NCBI RefSeq assembly: GCF_010183535.1 | Contig: NC_071328.1 | Location: 17,174,001-17,238,000 of the forward strand | Reading direction: 5' to 3' | DNA: 64,000 nt | Origin: Caenorhabditis remanei | Taxonomy: Eukaryota > Nematoda > Chromadorea > Rhabditida > Rhabditidae | Shown: one piece after another, positions 25,767-37,400 of the stretch | Position numbering within the stretch: the stretch's first letter is position 1 | How the letters are laid out: the number at the start of each line of letters is the position of its first letter | Made by a program: the position numbers and the translations under genes | Notes under the pieces: generated by a model | Seen by the model: only the letters and a program-made list of their open reading frames with translations | Told to the model about the DNA's origin: nothing | Databases searched by the model: none

Positions 25767-27348
25767 TTACAAAGTATACTGAGTATAGGGCGCCGCGTAA
25801 TCGTGTCGACTCGGCGTTGCATACACCAGAATCGTGCGCCCATCCCTCTGCATTTTGCAAACATAGTCGGAATAGAAGTGGATTTTCGAAGCAAAGTCTC
25901 CGACGGCGCTGATCGCTTCGAATTCTGTTCCGAACATTGCTTCAGTTTCTGCTTGCAGCATTGCACTCATTTTTTGCAGGTTGCACGCCTTCTTTTCAGC
26001 CATTTTTTGTGTGGTGTTATGCATCACTTTCTCCAGTTTCAGATTGCAACACATGTAGCCTAGAAAAAGTGGAAATTGGAAGATTTTTATACTTGTCAAG
26101 GCCCGAGTACTTGGCGGCAATTTTCAAAATTCAAAATTTTCGTATTTTTTCGCGAAAAAGTGAAATTTTCGACGACTCAGAATTAAGAGAAACTCTGGAA
26201 CATCATCAAAAATGATCGCATTTTCGATGAAGTATTGAATTTTTTTAAATTTTGGTTCATTTTTTGATCTTCTGAACTCACCACTTCTTTCAGTGTAGCA
26301 CTGTCTCAATGGGTACTTGGATTTCTGTACGTATGGATATTCTCCTCCTCCACCACCAACTGCTTCAGGGTACTGTTGATGTTGTTGTCGTTGGTTATGA
26401 ACTGCCTCATCGACATAAGAAGCACGATTTCTGCGAAGTTTGGAAGGATCAGAGAAGAGTTTTGAGAAATCTACCTGAACAGAAAACACTTTCGATTGGA
26501 AAACAACATTCTTCTTGGAAAATATGTAAAATATGGTTTATCTCATGGTTTCAGAGGGGAAACTAAATGTTTATAGAAATTGGCAATATAGTTCGAAATT
26601 TCATCGATTTCTTGAAAATTGATAAGCAAAATGTGCAAAAATCTCTGGAGCATGTTTTGAGCTATTAAAATGTTTAGAAATGAAAAATTGCCATGTCGAT
26701 CTGAAATAATAACTGAAACCTCTCCGAATAATTCTAAAACTGAAACTTCCTCATTCCTGACCAGGGCTGCGCGAAAAATTCTTCAGACAAAAAACATTTC
26801 AGATAGTTTTCGAAAAAAAAAACCGTTCGAAAAAGTTTGGAAATTTCTGCTGGAATTTTCAAAATTTAAGCAACAAAAATAGAAATGTTTCGATTTTCCT
26901 AAAATTTTCTCTATTTTGTACTCAAAAACAGGTTACTGGGGGTCTTTCCTTGAAATACGTACATTTTTCATACAAATTCAAGATTTTTGTCTCCGAAAAA
27001 AGTAACACAATTTTGTGTGCGAATTTTGAAAATGTGCTTCACCCGAACTCCCCAACTTTGACTCATTTACCTGTTCCGTATAATTCCTCTGCGGGATCAC
27101 AAACGGCTCTCTTATGTAAATGGGTCGGCCGAAAATGTAGACTTTTGATATCGGAGTGTTATTAGGGGCAGCACTGTATTTCTGAAACTCTTTCACATTT
27201 TGACTAAAAATTGCCAGTAGATCGCACTTACCTCCTCCACATTATCTACAGTATCCCGGGGTACCGTAATCGGGACTGATGCCACGAAGACAAGCGTGGA
27301 AATGAAGAAAATTGCAGTGATTTTGAAAAATCGGTAGTTTTCAGCCAT
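25767..27348 (-). CDS. Ground-like domain secreted protein (grl family)
   Basis: Nematode-specific secreted protein of the hedgehog-related/ground-like group; many are epidermal or cuticle-associated. Exons 27348-27232, 27181-27071, 26474-26282 and 26059-25767 give 714 nt and 237 residues. A signal peptide is clear (FKITAIFFISTLVFVASVP). A Gln/Gly-rich linker (HNQRQQHQQYPEA, GGGGGEYPY) precedes the C-terminal ground-like domain from residue 141: GYMCCNLKLEKVM, KACNLQKMSAML, EFEAISAVGDFASKIHFYSD, YVCKMQRDGRTILVYATP. Three domain Cys residues after the CC pair are visible. The individual grl number cannot be told. Confidence 0.85.
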
Positions 27349-27434
27349 TCAAATGTCAGACTCTCACAAAATGATACTTTTTTGGGGGAAGCTAAAGATG
27401 GGCGGTTCGTTTCTTCTGTTTTTGGAACAAAAGA

Positions 27435-27454
27435 GGGGGAGGGGGGGGGGCGGG
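27435..27454 (+). other. G-run upstream of the ground-like gene
   Basis: Five G, one A, ten G, one C, three G on the plus strand, about 90 bp upstream of the ground-like start codon. It could adopt a quadruplex; no function is shown. Confidence 0.4.
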
Positions 27455-27810
27455 TAGATTATCCATTACTAATCCCCCCTGAGGAGAGGAAAGGGGAACT
27501 GGATTTCAAAGAAGGAAAAGTTACATTGTTCTGACAGAAATGTAAGAAAAAATACTAAAGGGAAACGAGTTGTACTGTTTTTTTCAGTTTTAGAATATGG
27601 TAAACCCTCTATTAGAGGTGTCCCTCAGCTAACGCGGTATATCTTTTTCCACAAAGGAGACATCAAAAACTTTGCCAACGGACAAAATATAGCTCGATAC
27701 TTATAAAATATTTCTTCAGTTGAAAATATTTTGATAACTCTCAAGTTGAGATATTACCATGTCTGAAAACACGGATAGTGATTCTTGACGATCAAAGTAA
27801 AAAAAAAAGT

Positions 27811-29897
27811 TCATATGGCAGGAAGAGTGAAATTAAACAATTTAAAATCGTGATAAAACATTTTAACGAGTAATTCCATGAGATACGGACTAGATTTCAA
27901 ACGTTTTTCGATGAAAGATGTGGCTTTCGAATCAACTGTTGAATGGGCGGTACGACCGGATGAGAGAGATGATTGTATGTATTGAAGAGAGGATTCAGGA
28001 ACGGAATGATTACGAAATATTGGGAATAAATGGGATGTTATCGAGAAATTATGAGCAGAGGAGTAGGGAATGAAAGTAAAGTTGGAGAAGTATTGGTGGA
28101 GGTCGCACCGCCTGAAAAATTGAATTTGTAACATAATGAGTTTTAAAAGAGAGGTCAAATTAAGATCTATATTTTTGTAGTCGACAATTTTTATGGCCAA
28201 AAATGTATCATATTCAGCCGTTTTCAGTTGAAACTGTCCAACTTTGAGAGTGTGTCATGATAATGGCGATTGTCCCATCAAGTAGATTTTTAATGAATCA
28301 TACAGATTAAACATAGAGCTTTATTTTTGTAGTTGACAACATTTTTGTACGGGTACTCCCTAGAGTACAGTATACCAATAATTGGTTACTAGATTTTACA
28401 AAACAGAAAATTATAAAGTGGCGACACTTGGTTTCTTTGTCTAAACTTTTTTTAAATACTATAGAAGCTATCAAAAAGATAATAACTATAAAATATAAAC
28501 CCATGTGGGATCTGCCCGGTTCTCTGTCACAAATTTTGGGAAATGGGATAGAAAAAGCGGTGGAGGCCAACACTTTTGATCATAGTAGTTTACCTGTGCA
28601 GTAAATTCGCCTGTTTTAGGTATATTTTCAACACATGTTAATTTTTGAAGTTTGTCTCCATTTCACTCACCAACTCTGCGGAAAAAAGTGTCGATCTTCA
28701 TAAGTCTTCAAAAACTTTCCCCTTTTCACTTGTTCTTTCATTCTCGCCAACTCAGTCTCCATAAAACACGTCAAATTCTTTTTACATCCGTTACAGTAAT
28801 TGGACACCACTGGTTTTCTGGAATGTGATCTAATTGGTTTACAGTAGTTTGATTACTGAATTACCTATAACATTTGTCGACAAATCCCGAGATAAAACGC
28901 TCAATCGGGTTTCTAACCATCATGATATGTGTCCAGTTGTTTGCGGAAGGTAAAATCTGAAAGTAGTTGTTTTTGTAGTCTCCAAAGCAAAGCAGGGAAA
29001 TAACCGGTCCAAGAGCTCACTTACGTTAATTTTCTTGAAAAGCCCACCCAAATTCCTGAATTCATTTTTGAACATACAAAATCGAATTATTTTCCAGTCC
29101 TTCAAAATCTCTCGATTATTCCCGATGAATTTCTTCTCATCTCTCAAATAACAGAATAGTGACGTCATTACAGTACTCATACTTTTTTGGACTACACATG
29201 TGGATAGATGGTATCGAGGGGCTGTCTGAAAATGGTGTTTGTTAATAAAACAATTGAGCGAAACGCGGGGAAGGTGCACAACAACACAGAAAAACAAGTC
29301 GTAGACGCTTTAAAGAAAAAAAAGCTGGCATTACTTACATATGCGGGGATCATAAATAAAATAAATAAATAAGGTAAACTTGAGAAGTCTCACCCGAATC
29401 TCCCCCTCGAAGTCCCTCAGCCCTGGAAGACATGGCGACGGATTTTGAGAACATAAATGGACAGCGGAAAGGTTGGATGTTCGGTTTGGAAGCGTCTGAG
29501 ACAATGAATGATTTTCAAAGATTTTTCAATTATGAGAATCACTAATTGATTCTGGATATCACAGTCTCAGAGAGTTGTGTTTTACTTTAAAACTCACATT
29601 CAAATTTACTCGTCTCAAATCTTCGATGTTATTCAACTTCTTCTCAGATTCTTTCTTCTCCCAGTTCAATAATTTATAGAATTTAGGAACTTTTTTCAGT
29701 TTTTCTGTTGTAGTGTTACTCGAATTCTTTAAAAAAGTCGATGTCGAAACTGAAAACCGAAATTCCTTCGAATAATAAAGACAGAATATGGCAAAAACAG
29801 TGGCAAATAGAATAAATCGTAGTTGTAGTCGCCGCGAGGGTAACATTAAATTGATACACTTTTGTTCGCGAAACTGTTTTCTCGTTTCAATAGACAT
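27811..29897 (-). CDS. Golgi carbohydrate sulfotransferase (Sulfotransfer_2 type)
   Basis: Type II membrane sulfotransferase of a family expanded in Caenorhabditis. Exons 29897-29598, 29495-29394, 29225-29025, 28956-28865, 28817-28671 and 28111-27811 give 1143 nt and 380 residues. A signal anchor is near residues 25-45 (LRFILFATVFAIFCLYY). The PAPS-binding 5' motif region is APRYHLSTCVVQKSMST then SLFCYL (from about 135). The 3'-phosphate motif is MMVRNPIERFISGFVDKC (about 212). A Cys-rich stretch (NYCNGCKKNLTCF) and HFFPQSWRCDL follow, as in this worm family. Intron 28112-28670 holds a dispersed repeat. The acceptor sugar is unknown. Confidence 0.86.
28225..28380. repeat. Dispersed AT-rich repeat, copy in sulfotransferase intron
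   Basis: The blocks TTTTCAGTTGAAA, GAGAGTGTGTCAT and TAGATTTTTAATGAAT, then CAGATTAAACATAGAGCTTT, recur in the same order at about 32400-32610 inside an atg-4.1 intron. An old non-coding repeat of unknown type. Confidence 0.55.
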
Positions 29898-30609
29898 CGA
29901 GAGATTACCACAGATTAATAGTCATTTGCGACGAATTGTTTTTCTTTTTTTTGAATAGTTGTAAATGATTTCAGTTTGAAACGGTTCTTTAAAGATTGAT
30001 GGTTTATGTTTGAACCTTGATGCCGCACCATTGACGAGGCAGATCTTTTGGAAAATTATAAGAATATGAGTTTCCACGGAAATACTTGAAAATTATTTTT
30101 GGATCCCGTCACCCAACATATTTTGTAAGAATGGTTTTCTCTTCTTCACTTACCAGCTAACCAAATGCTTCCCTCTTATTACGAGAGTGAAGCGGCGAGA
30201 AATATTTTTTCGTTAAAAAAACTTGTCCAGTTTTAATAATAGGAGTATTGATAGATAACAGTCTCACAGCTACCTTGCGAAAACATTTCAAAGAGTGAGA
30301 GACGGATAGAAGCGATAGGGAGACAGGCTTCCTTTAAAAGCTTTTTTTAAAACTTATTTTACTTTTCAAAATGCGATCAGTTTGATCCGAGTGCAGATGC
30401 GCAATCACGAATAAACCATATTCAGGTTTATCACAAAAATTTATTTGTTTTAAATATATTCACAAGAACAACAGAAAAAGAACCAGCTTTTCGATACGGA
30501 GGTGTTTTCGTGTGCAAAAGGCAATCCAGCATTCAGTACAAAGCGAAAAAGAGAAAGAAAGTCAAACATGATAGATTATAGGTTTGATTACAATTTAGCA
30601 GAACATCAC
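29898..30609. other. Intergenic region between atg-4.1 and the sulfotransferase
   Basis: About 710 bp: the sulfotransferase upstream region and the atg-4.1 3' UTR. A minus-strand AATAAA lies near 30440, about 165 bp past the atg-4.1 stop. No further gene is seen. Confidence 0.45.
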
Positions 30610-33518
30610 TTATTGAGAAATAAGCTCGGTGTCGCCTTCAGCTACCTCATCCACGGACACATCCAAAACTTCAAAGTCGTCGTCGATTTTCACATTCGCT
30701 GCTCCAATGTCATCGAACTCCTTCATCTCTATTTTCATGCTCACCCCGGTATATGGCTCAAATCGTGGCAAGTATCTCGGACGCTTCTCCAGGAACTCAA
30801 ACATAGGGGGTACTGAGGATGGGAGGGTTGTCTTCTGAAGTTCCTCACACAGAGTATCAAAGTCTTGGCGGGTTTCACAGAACAATGCCAAAGCTAGCGA
30901 TGGATCAATGCTCTCATATTCCATCCATTGCATCATTTGACAGTGATACGTGGAATCGTCCATCTTGGTATAGACATCCGACGTTTGTGATGGTAACGGC
31001 TCCAAATCCTCAAGCTTGTGGAAGTCAGAGTCGTCAATCTGATTCTGAATATCTAACTGAGCATCTGTAGTAGTTATGGATGATATCATGGTATTGGTCG
31101 TGACTCCAGCGTCCCGTTTTGCAGTCTTCGCACGACAGTGGTGTGGATCCAGATAGAAAAGCTTAGTTCCGGCAATCCCAACGAAATAGTGTGCGAGATT
31201 TGGCTTGCCTCCGATGATTCCAACACATTGTGGTAGCTCGAAAAACTTCTGGATGGCTGGGAGGTAACACGGATTGATGCTGGTAAGACCCAGTCGGAGT
31301 GGGATCATGACGAGAAGTGGTCTCCAGTCAGTGGTGCAACCAGACGAAGGACGGGGTTTCTCGATTTGACCGTTTTCTGCAAAATTGGGAAAGGTAAGTT
31401 TAAGTGTGAACTATTTCAAAAAATTGTAAACTGCAAAAATGTAGCCCTTAAAATTCCCTACATTTTAACAGAAAAGCGAGACGCTCTAATTGTCTACCTC
31501 TCTCCACAAATGTTTGAGGTCTGTATCTCGGTGGGGTGAAGAAATACCAAAAAAGTGGAAACTAGTAAAATGTAGGAAATTTCAAGAGCTACATTTTGAT
31601 ATTTAAAATTGTTTTGTTTACTCCGTCCATTTTTGATATACACCGCTTGAAAGTTGGTGTGATCAGAACTTGATAACTCTATTACGCACTGTGCCGTTCT
31701 AATACCCCTAATAGAATCGTGTTTCAATAATTATGCATTGTCTTATAGAACAATTTAGCGGGGACTAAACTTTTCGCATTTTTTTCAGCAGTAACTTTTC
31801 AAAACTCACCCATGATTAACTTGACTGCATCATCACTTGGATAAGTTGTAGCCATTGTCAACGCATCTTCCTTCACCAGTATATTATCCAATGCCACGTG
31901 AACAGCAATATTAGACCAATCATCAAAGATTGTCAATTTCTTGATGACTTGAGCTGCAGTGTTGGGTCCAAACCACTCCGACACTTTTTTCCCCTCGGTT
32001 ACCCCCATTTGCGCTGAAAATAAAATTTTTAATGTTGACAAAAGACGAGCGGTTGGAAAAACAAAAAAAACGCTTACCAATTTGATGAATCGAATACAAC
32101 GCGTCTTTCTCATCAAAGAACATTTGCAGAATTTTTTCATAAACCTCTGACGTCTCCTCAATATCCCATTCGAAATGTCTTCCAATGTGACGACGAAGGA
32201 GTACCTCTCCTAACAGCATTTGTGCGCATCTCAACATACATCCCCAACCTTGGTCAGTACTCGGACCGGTACCACCTGGAAATAGTGCAAATTGTTAGTT
32301 CTTTCCAGGTTTATCTCTTTTTCAGAACATAGCGATCATAGTTTGGGCAGAGACCAATCGTAAAAGGTACCGACCAAAAATATATCACATTTTGCCTCTT
32401 TTCAGTTAAAAATGTTCAATTTTGAAAGTGTTTCATAATAATACTGATTGAGAGTGTGTCATAATAAGCTTCTTTTCAGTTGAAAATGTCCAATTTTGAA
32501 AGTGTGTCATAATATTATAATAGATTTTTAATGAATTATACAGATTAAACATAGAGCTTTATTTTGTAGTAGACACCTTTTTTGCACGGGCACACCCTAG
32601 AGAGTTACATTTCGACAGATAAATTTCTCATAACCAAAGTAAGTATAGTCGATGTAAATATACGGGTAAAATTGCTTTAAACCAGACTTGCAACGGGCCG
32701 GGCCGGGTCGGAAGTAAAATTTCTAGGGCCCGGCATATGAAAAATTTTCAGAAAATAAATTTTTCGACAAAAAATTGTAGTGGAAAAAGTTCAAAAATTC
32801 AAATCCGGACCGACCGGGCCGGGCCGGGCCGGAACTTTAAAATTATGTATAATCCATACGGAAAAAAGGTAGAGCTCCATTTTTGTAATTGACAACTTTG
32901 TTCTCTTAAAAGTTATTTTATGGGACAGTTAGTTTTACTATGAAATCTTCTCAAAGTTTGGCATTTTCTGGAAAAGGCAAAATAATATATCATTCTGGCC
33001 GGTACTGTCGATTTTTGTGAAAATGGCGGATTTTTTAGTTGAGGATAAAGTCTGAATAGTTTTTAGTAGCCTTGAGGTCTTTTAGACCATTCAAATTGTA
33101 TTGCAGAAAAAATTGCTAGTCATAAATTTTGGGAATGGAGGTGTGATACAGTTGAAAAATATGAAAAAGTTCAACACTTTTTTAACAAAGTTTGCTACCT
33201 AATCCAGAAATTAAAGATCTAGTTTCACAATTTCAAAAACTTCATAGCAAAACTAACCGATTGGAGAAAAATCTCTGCGATAAGTAAACCACAACCTCGA
33301 TGTCATATACTTCTTCATTGCTTCCAGACCTATAATAATATCACTGTTTTTAAGCTGAAACAAATTTTCTTACCATCTTCCTTATTAATAATCCTTCCGA
33401 GTGCCCAAATCGGAAAAGTGTCAATTGAAATCCGCTCGAAACTATCACAAAACGGTGGTTCGGAAGTGAGAGATGTCTCCACCATGCCAACGCCTTGTTT
33501 TACTTCAGAATTCATCAT
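30610..33518 (-). CDS. atg-4.1: ATG4 cysteine protease (autophagy)
   Basis: Processes and delipidates Atg8/LGG proteins. Exons 33518-33374, 33329-33258, 32275-32078, 32013-31810 and 31376-30610 give 1386 nt and 461 residues. Catalytic Cys85 is in DQGWGCMLRCAQMLLGE; Asp283 and His285 are in LFYLDPHHCRAK. Other family blocks: PIWALGRIINKEDG, YSIHQIAQMGVTEGK, WFGPNTAAQVIKKL, IPLRLGLTSINPCYLPAIQ and QCVGIIGGKPNLAHYFVG. A C-terminal FEVLDV after acidic residues (441-446) resembles the LIR of mammalian ATG4B. The start is the first of two adjacent ATGs just after a CTGCAG acceptor; the longer upstream frame is probably leader. Intron 32276-33257 carries transposon fragments. Confidence 0.94.
32400..32610. 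repeat. Dispersed AT-rich repeat, copy in atg-4.1 intron
   Basis: Second copy of the repeat at 28225-28380, with the TTTTCAGTT...TGAAAGTGT segment repeated within it. Confidence 0.5.
32684..32840. mobile_element. GGCCGGG-ended element, copy 3 (right end truncated)
   Basis: It starts AGACTTGCAACGGGCCGGGC as in copy 1 and ends in CCGGGCCGGGCCGGAA without the TTGCAAGTCT terminus. Its centre is shorter than in copy 1. In atg-4.1 intron 32276-33257. Confidence 0.65.
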
Positions 33519-33867
33519 CGTTTCTGCAGGAAACTCGAAATATTCCAGTAGCAGAGTGAAGTTCTCCGCAGCCAACGGGAAAATCGATAGCATGTGAGTA
33601 GTGGAGGAGGCACAGACAGAAAAAGAGAAGATGGGGGCAATTCGGTGTTTGCGGACGAGAGAGAGAAAAAGCAAAGGGGTAGACGAAGAATAAGGATGAG
33701 AGCAATAGAAAGGAAGGGGGTTCTTCCTAACGGTCAACTAATTAGATGAGGAACAGAGGATTATGGGAATATTGATTTCTAACGGCAGTATGTGGCAAAA
33801 AACTATTTGAAAAAGGACAAATAAGGAAAACTGAAAACCTGAAAACCAGAAAAGGGAAACTTGGTTT

Positions 33868-34020
33868 TAGCTAAGGAAGGCCATGGAGTCAGTTTGGCGT
33901 TATGGGGCGTGTCTTAAACCATTGGAAAGCTGAAATCACGCTGATTCCAAATATGTATTTAGTTTTTGCCCTCGAGGTCTGGTATTCGAGAAACACAAGG
34001 TCAAAGATTGGGAAAGTAGA
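33868..34020. mobile_element. Partial copy of the 19517-20049 TIR element
   Basis: CATGGAGTCAGTTTGG, GATTCCAAATATGTATTTAG, TTTTTGCCCTCGAG and GGTATTCGAGAAA follow in the same order as in the full element. Confidence 0.65.
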
Positions 34021-34479
34021 GAATTATTGCGTTTTTAAAGGTCAGTACTTTTTGATAGAGAAAAGCAGGGATTTCATAAAATTCTAGATTTTAATTTCAT
34101 TCGAAAGCTCTCGTTTTTCTCTATCGATACCTGATTAAAAACATTATCCTCAAAAATCTTTTTGGTCCAAAAGGAGTTTGGACCAAATCCAAAGGGAGTT
34201 TGGACAAAATGGTTTCCTCAAATGGTTGGTTATCCTCAAAATTAACAACAAACTCACAGAAAAATCTTAATTTGACAGTAAAACTAGTGAGAAACAGTGC
34301 AAAATAGTGAAAAAGTTGAAAAGCCGTTCTAATTTTTTTAGAAGAGATATCAACAAACGCATCAAAACCAGCGTGTTTAGAAGTACCCTGGTGCCAAATT
34401 TTAGAAAAAGTGAAAACAAATTACCTGAGAAACGTCAATTTTATTAACAAAAACAACAGCAACTGGAATTATAGTTGGA

Positions 34480-37400
34480 TAGTCTCGATGACGTCTTTGG
34501 AAAAGTGGATTCGAAAGCCCGTGTTTTTCTCTATCGAAATGATTTAATTTTAAAAAATCTGTGCAAAAATAAAGTTCTAGTGACATTTCCGTCAATTTTT
34601 GAGATTTGGTCCAAGTGGTCTTTTCTGCCTATACATTTTTTATCAGAACTCAGTCAGTTTTGGACAGATCGGGAAGATTTTTATACCATTCGAAAGCCCT
34701 TGTTTTTCTCTACAAAAATGATCTAATTAAAGAACATTTAGTTCAAAAATAAAGTTGTAGTGACATTTCCGTCAATTTTTGAGATTTGGTCCAAGTGGAA
34801 TTCCCTATCAAAACGTTTTTTATCAGAACTCAGTCAGTTTTGGACGGATCGGGAAGATTTTTATACCATTCGAAAGCCCTTGTTTTTCTCTACAAGAATG
34901 ATCTAATTAAAGAACATTTTGTTCAAAAATAAAGTTGTAGTGACATTTCCGTCAATTTTTGAGATTTGGTCCAAGTGGTCTTTTCTGCCTATACATTTTT
35001 TATCAGAACTCAGTCAGTTTTGGACAGATCGGGAAGATTTTTATACCATTTGAAAGCCCTTGTTTTTCTCTACAAAAATGATCTAATTAAAAAAAATTTT
35101 GTTCGAAAATAAAGTTGTAGTGACATTTCCGTCAATTTTTGAGATTTGGTCCAAGTGGTCTTTTCTGCCAATACATTTTTCATCAGAACTCAGTCAGTTT
35201 TGGACGGATCGAGAAGATTTTTATACCATTCGAAAGCCCTTGTTTTTCTCTACAAAAATGATCTAATTAAAAAAAATTTTGTTCGAAAATAAAGTTGTAG
35301 TGACATTTCCGTCAATTTTGAGATTTGGTCCAAGTGGACTTTTCTGCCATACATTTTTTATCAGAACTCAGTCAGTTTTGGACGGATCGGGAAGATTTTT
35401 ATACCATTCGAAAGCCCTTGTTTTTCTCTACAAGAATGATCTAATTAAAGAACATTTTGTTCAAAAATAAAGTTGTAGTGACATTTCCGTCAATTTTTGA
35501 GATTTGGTCCAAGTGGTCTTTTCTGCCTATACATTTTTTATCAGAACTCAGTCAGTTTTGGACGGATCGTGAAGATTTTTATACCATTCGAAAGCCCTTG
35601 TTTTTTTCTACAAAAATGATCTAATTTAAAAAATTTTGTTCAAAAATAAAGTTGTAGTGACATTTCCGTCAATTTTTGAGATTTGGTCCAAGTGGTATTT
35701 TCTGCCAATACATTTTTCATCAGAACTCAGTCAGTTTTGGACGGATCGAGAAGATTTTTATACCATTCGAAAGCCCTTGTTTTTCTCTACAAGAATGATC
35801 TAATTAAAGAACATTTTGTTCAAAAATAAAGTTGTAGTGACATTTCCGTCAATTTTTGAGATTTGGTCCAAGTGGTCTTTTCTGCCTATACATTTTTTAT
35901 CAGAACTCAGTCAGTTTTGGACAGATCGGGAAGATTTTTATACCATTTGAAAGCCCTTGTTTTTCTCTACAAAAATGATCTAATTAAAAAAATTTTGTTC
36001 AAAAATAAAGTTGTAGTGACATTTCCGTCAATTTTTGAGATTTGGTCCAAGTGGTATTTTCTGCCAATACATTTTTCATCAGAACTCAGTCAGTTTTGGA
36101 CGGATCGAGAAGATTTTTATACCATTCGAAAGCCCTTGTTTTTCTCTACAAAAATGATCTAATTTTAAAAAATTTTGTTCGAAAATAAAGTTGTAGTGAC
36201 ATTTCCGTCAATTTTTGAGATTTGGTCCAAGTGGTCTTTTCTGCCAATACATTTTTCATCAGAACTCAGTCAGTTTTGGACGGATCGAGAAGATTTTTAT
36301 ACCATTCGAAAGCCCTCGTTTTTCTCTACAAAAATGATCTAATTAAAAAAATTTTGTTCAAAAATAAAGTTGTAGTGACATTTCCGTCAATTTTTGAGAT
36401 TTGGTCCAAGTGGTATTTTCTGCCAATACATTTTTCATCAGAACTCAGTCAGTTTTGGACGGATCGAGAAGATTTTTATACCATTCGAAAGCCCTTGTTT
36501 TTCTCTACAAAAATGATCTAATTTTAAAAAATTTTGTTCGAAAATAAAGTTGTAGTGACATTTCCGTCAATTTTTGAGATTTGGTCCAAGTGGTCTTTTC
36601 TGCCAATACATTTTTCATCAGAACTCAGTCAGTTTTGGACGGATCGAGAAGATTTTTATACCATTCGAAAGCCCTCGTTTTTCTCTACAAAAATGATCTA
36701 ATTAAAAAAATTTTGTTCGAAAATAAAGTTGTAGTGACATTTCCGTCAATTTTTGAGATTTGGTCCAAGTGGTCTTTTCTGCCAATACATTTTTCATCAG
36801 AACTCAGTCAGTTTTGGACGGATCGAGAAGATTTTTATACCATTCGAAAGCCCTTGTTTTTCTCTACAAAAATGATCTAATTAAAAAAATTTTGTTCGAA
36901 AATAAAGTTGTAGTGACATTTCCGTCAATTTTGAGATTTGGTCCAAGTGGACTTTTCTGCCATACATTTTTTATCAGAACTCAGTCAGTTTTGGACGGAT
37001 CGGGAAGATTTTTATACCATTCGAAAGCCCTTGTTTTTCTCTACAAGAATGATCTAATTAAAGAACATTTTGTTCAAAAATAAAGTTGTAGTGACATTTC
37101 CGTCAATTTTTGAGATTTGGTCCAAGTGGTCTTTTCTGCCTATACATTTTTTATCAGAACTCAGTCAGTTTTGGACGGATCGTGAAGATTTTTATACCAT
37201 TCGAAAGCCCTTGTTTTTTTCTACAAAAATGATCTAATTTAAAAAATTTTGTTCAAAAATAAAGTTGTAGTGACATTTCCGTCAATTTTTGAGATTTGGT
37301 CCAAGTGGTATTTTCTGCCAATACATTTTTCATCAGAACTCAGTCAGTTTTGGACGGATCGAGAAGATTTTTATACCATTCGAAAGCCCTTGTTTTTCTC

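Noticed and set aside
26124..26281. Extension of ground-like exon 3 past 26282
   Set aside because: The frame runs into intron sequence with a clear GTGAGT donor; splicing to 26059 restores the CCN ground-like motif.
33519..33737. N-terminal extension of atg-4.1 to 33737
   Set aside because: Low-complexity Ser/Phe-rich translation without ATG4 similarity; a CTGCAG acceptor just before ATG 33518 marks the likely leader junction.
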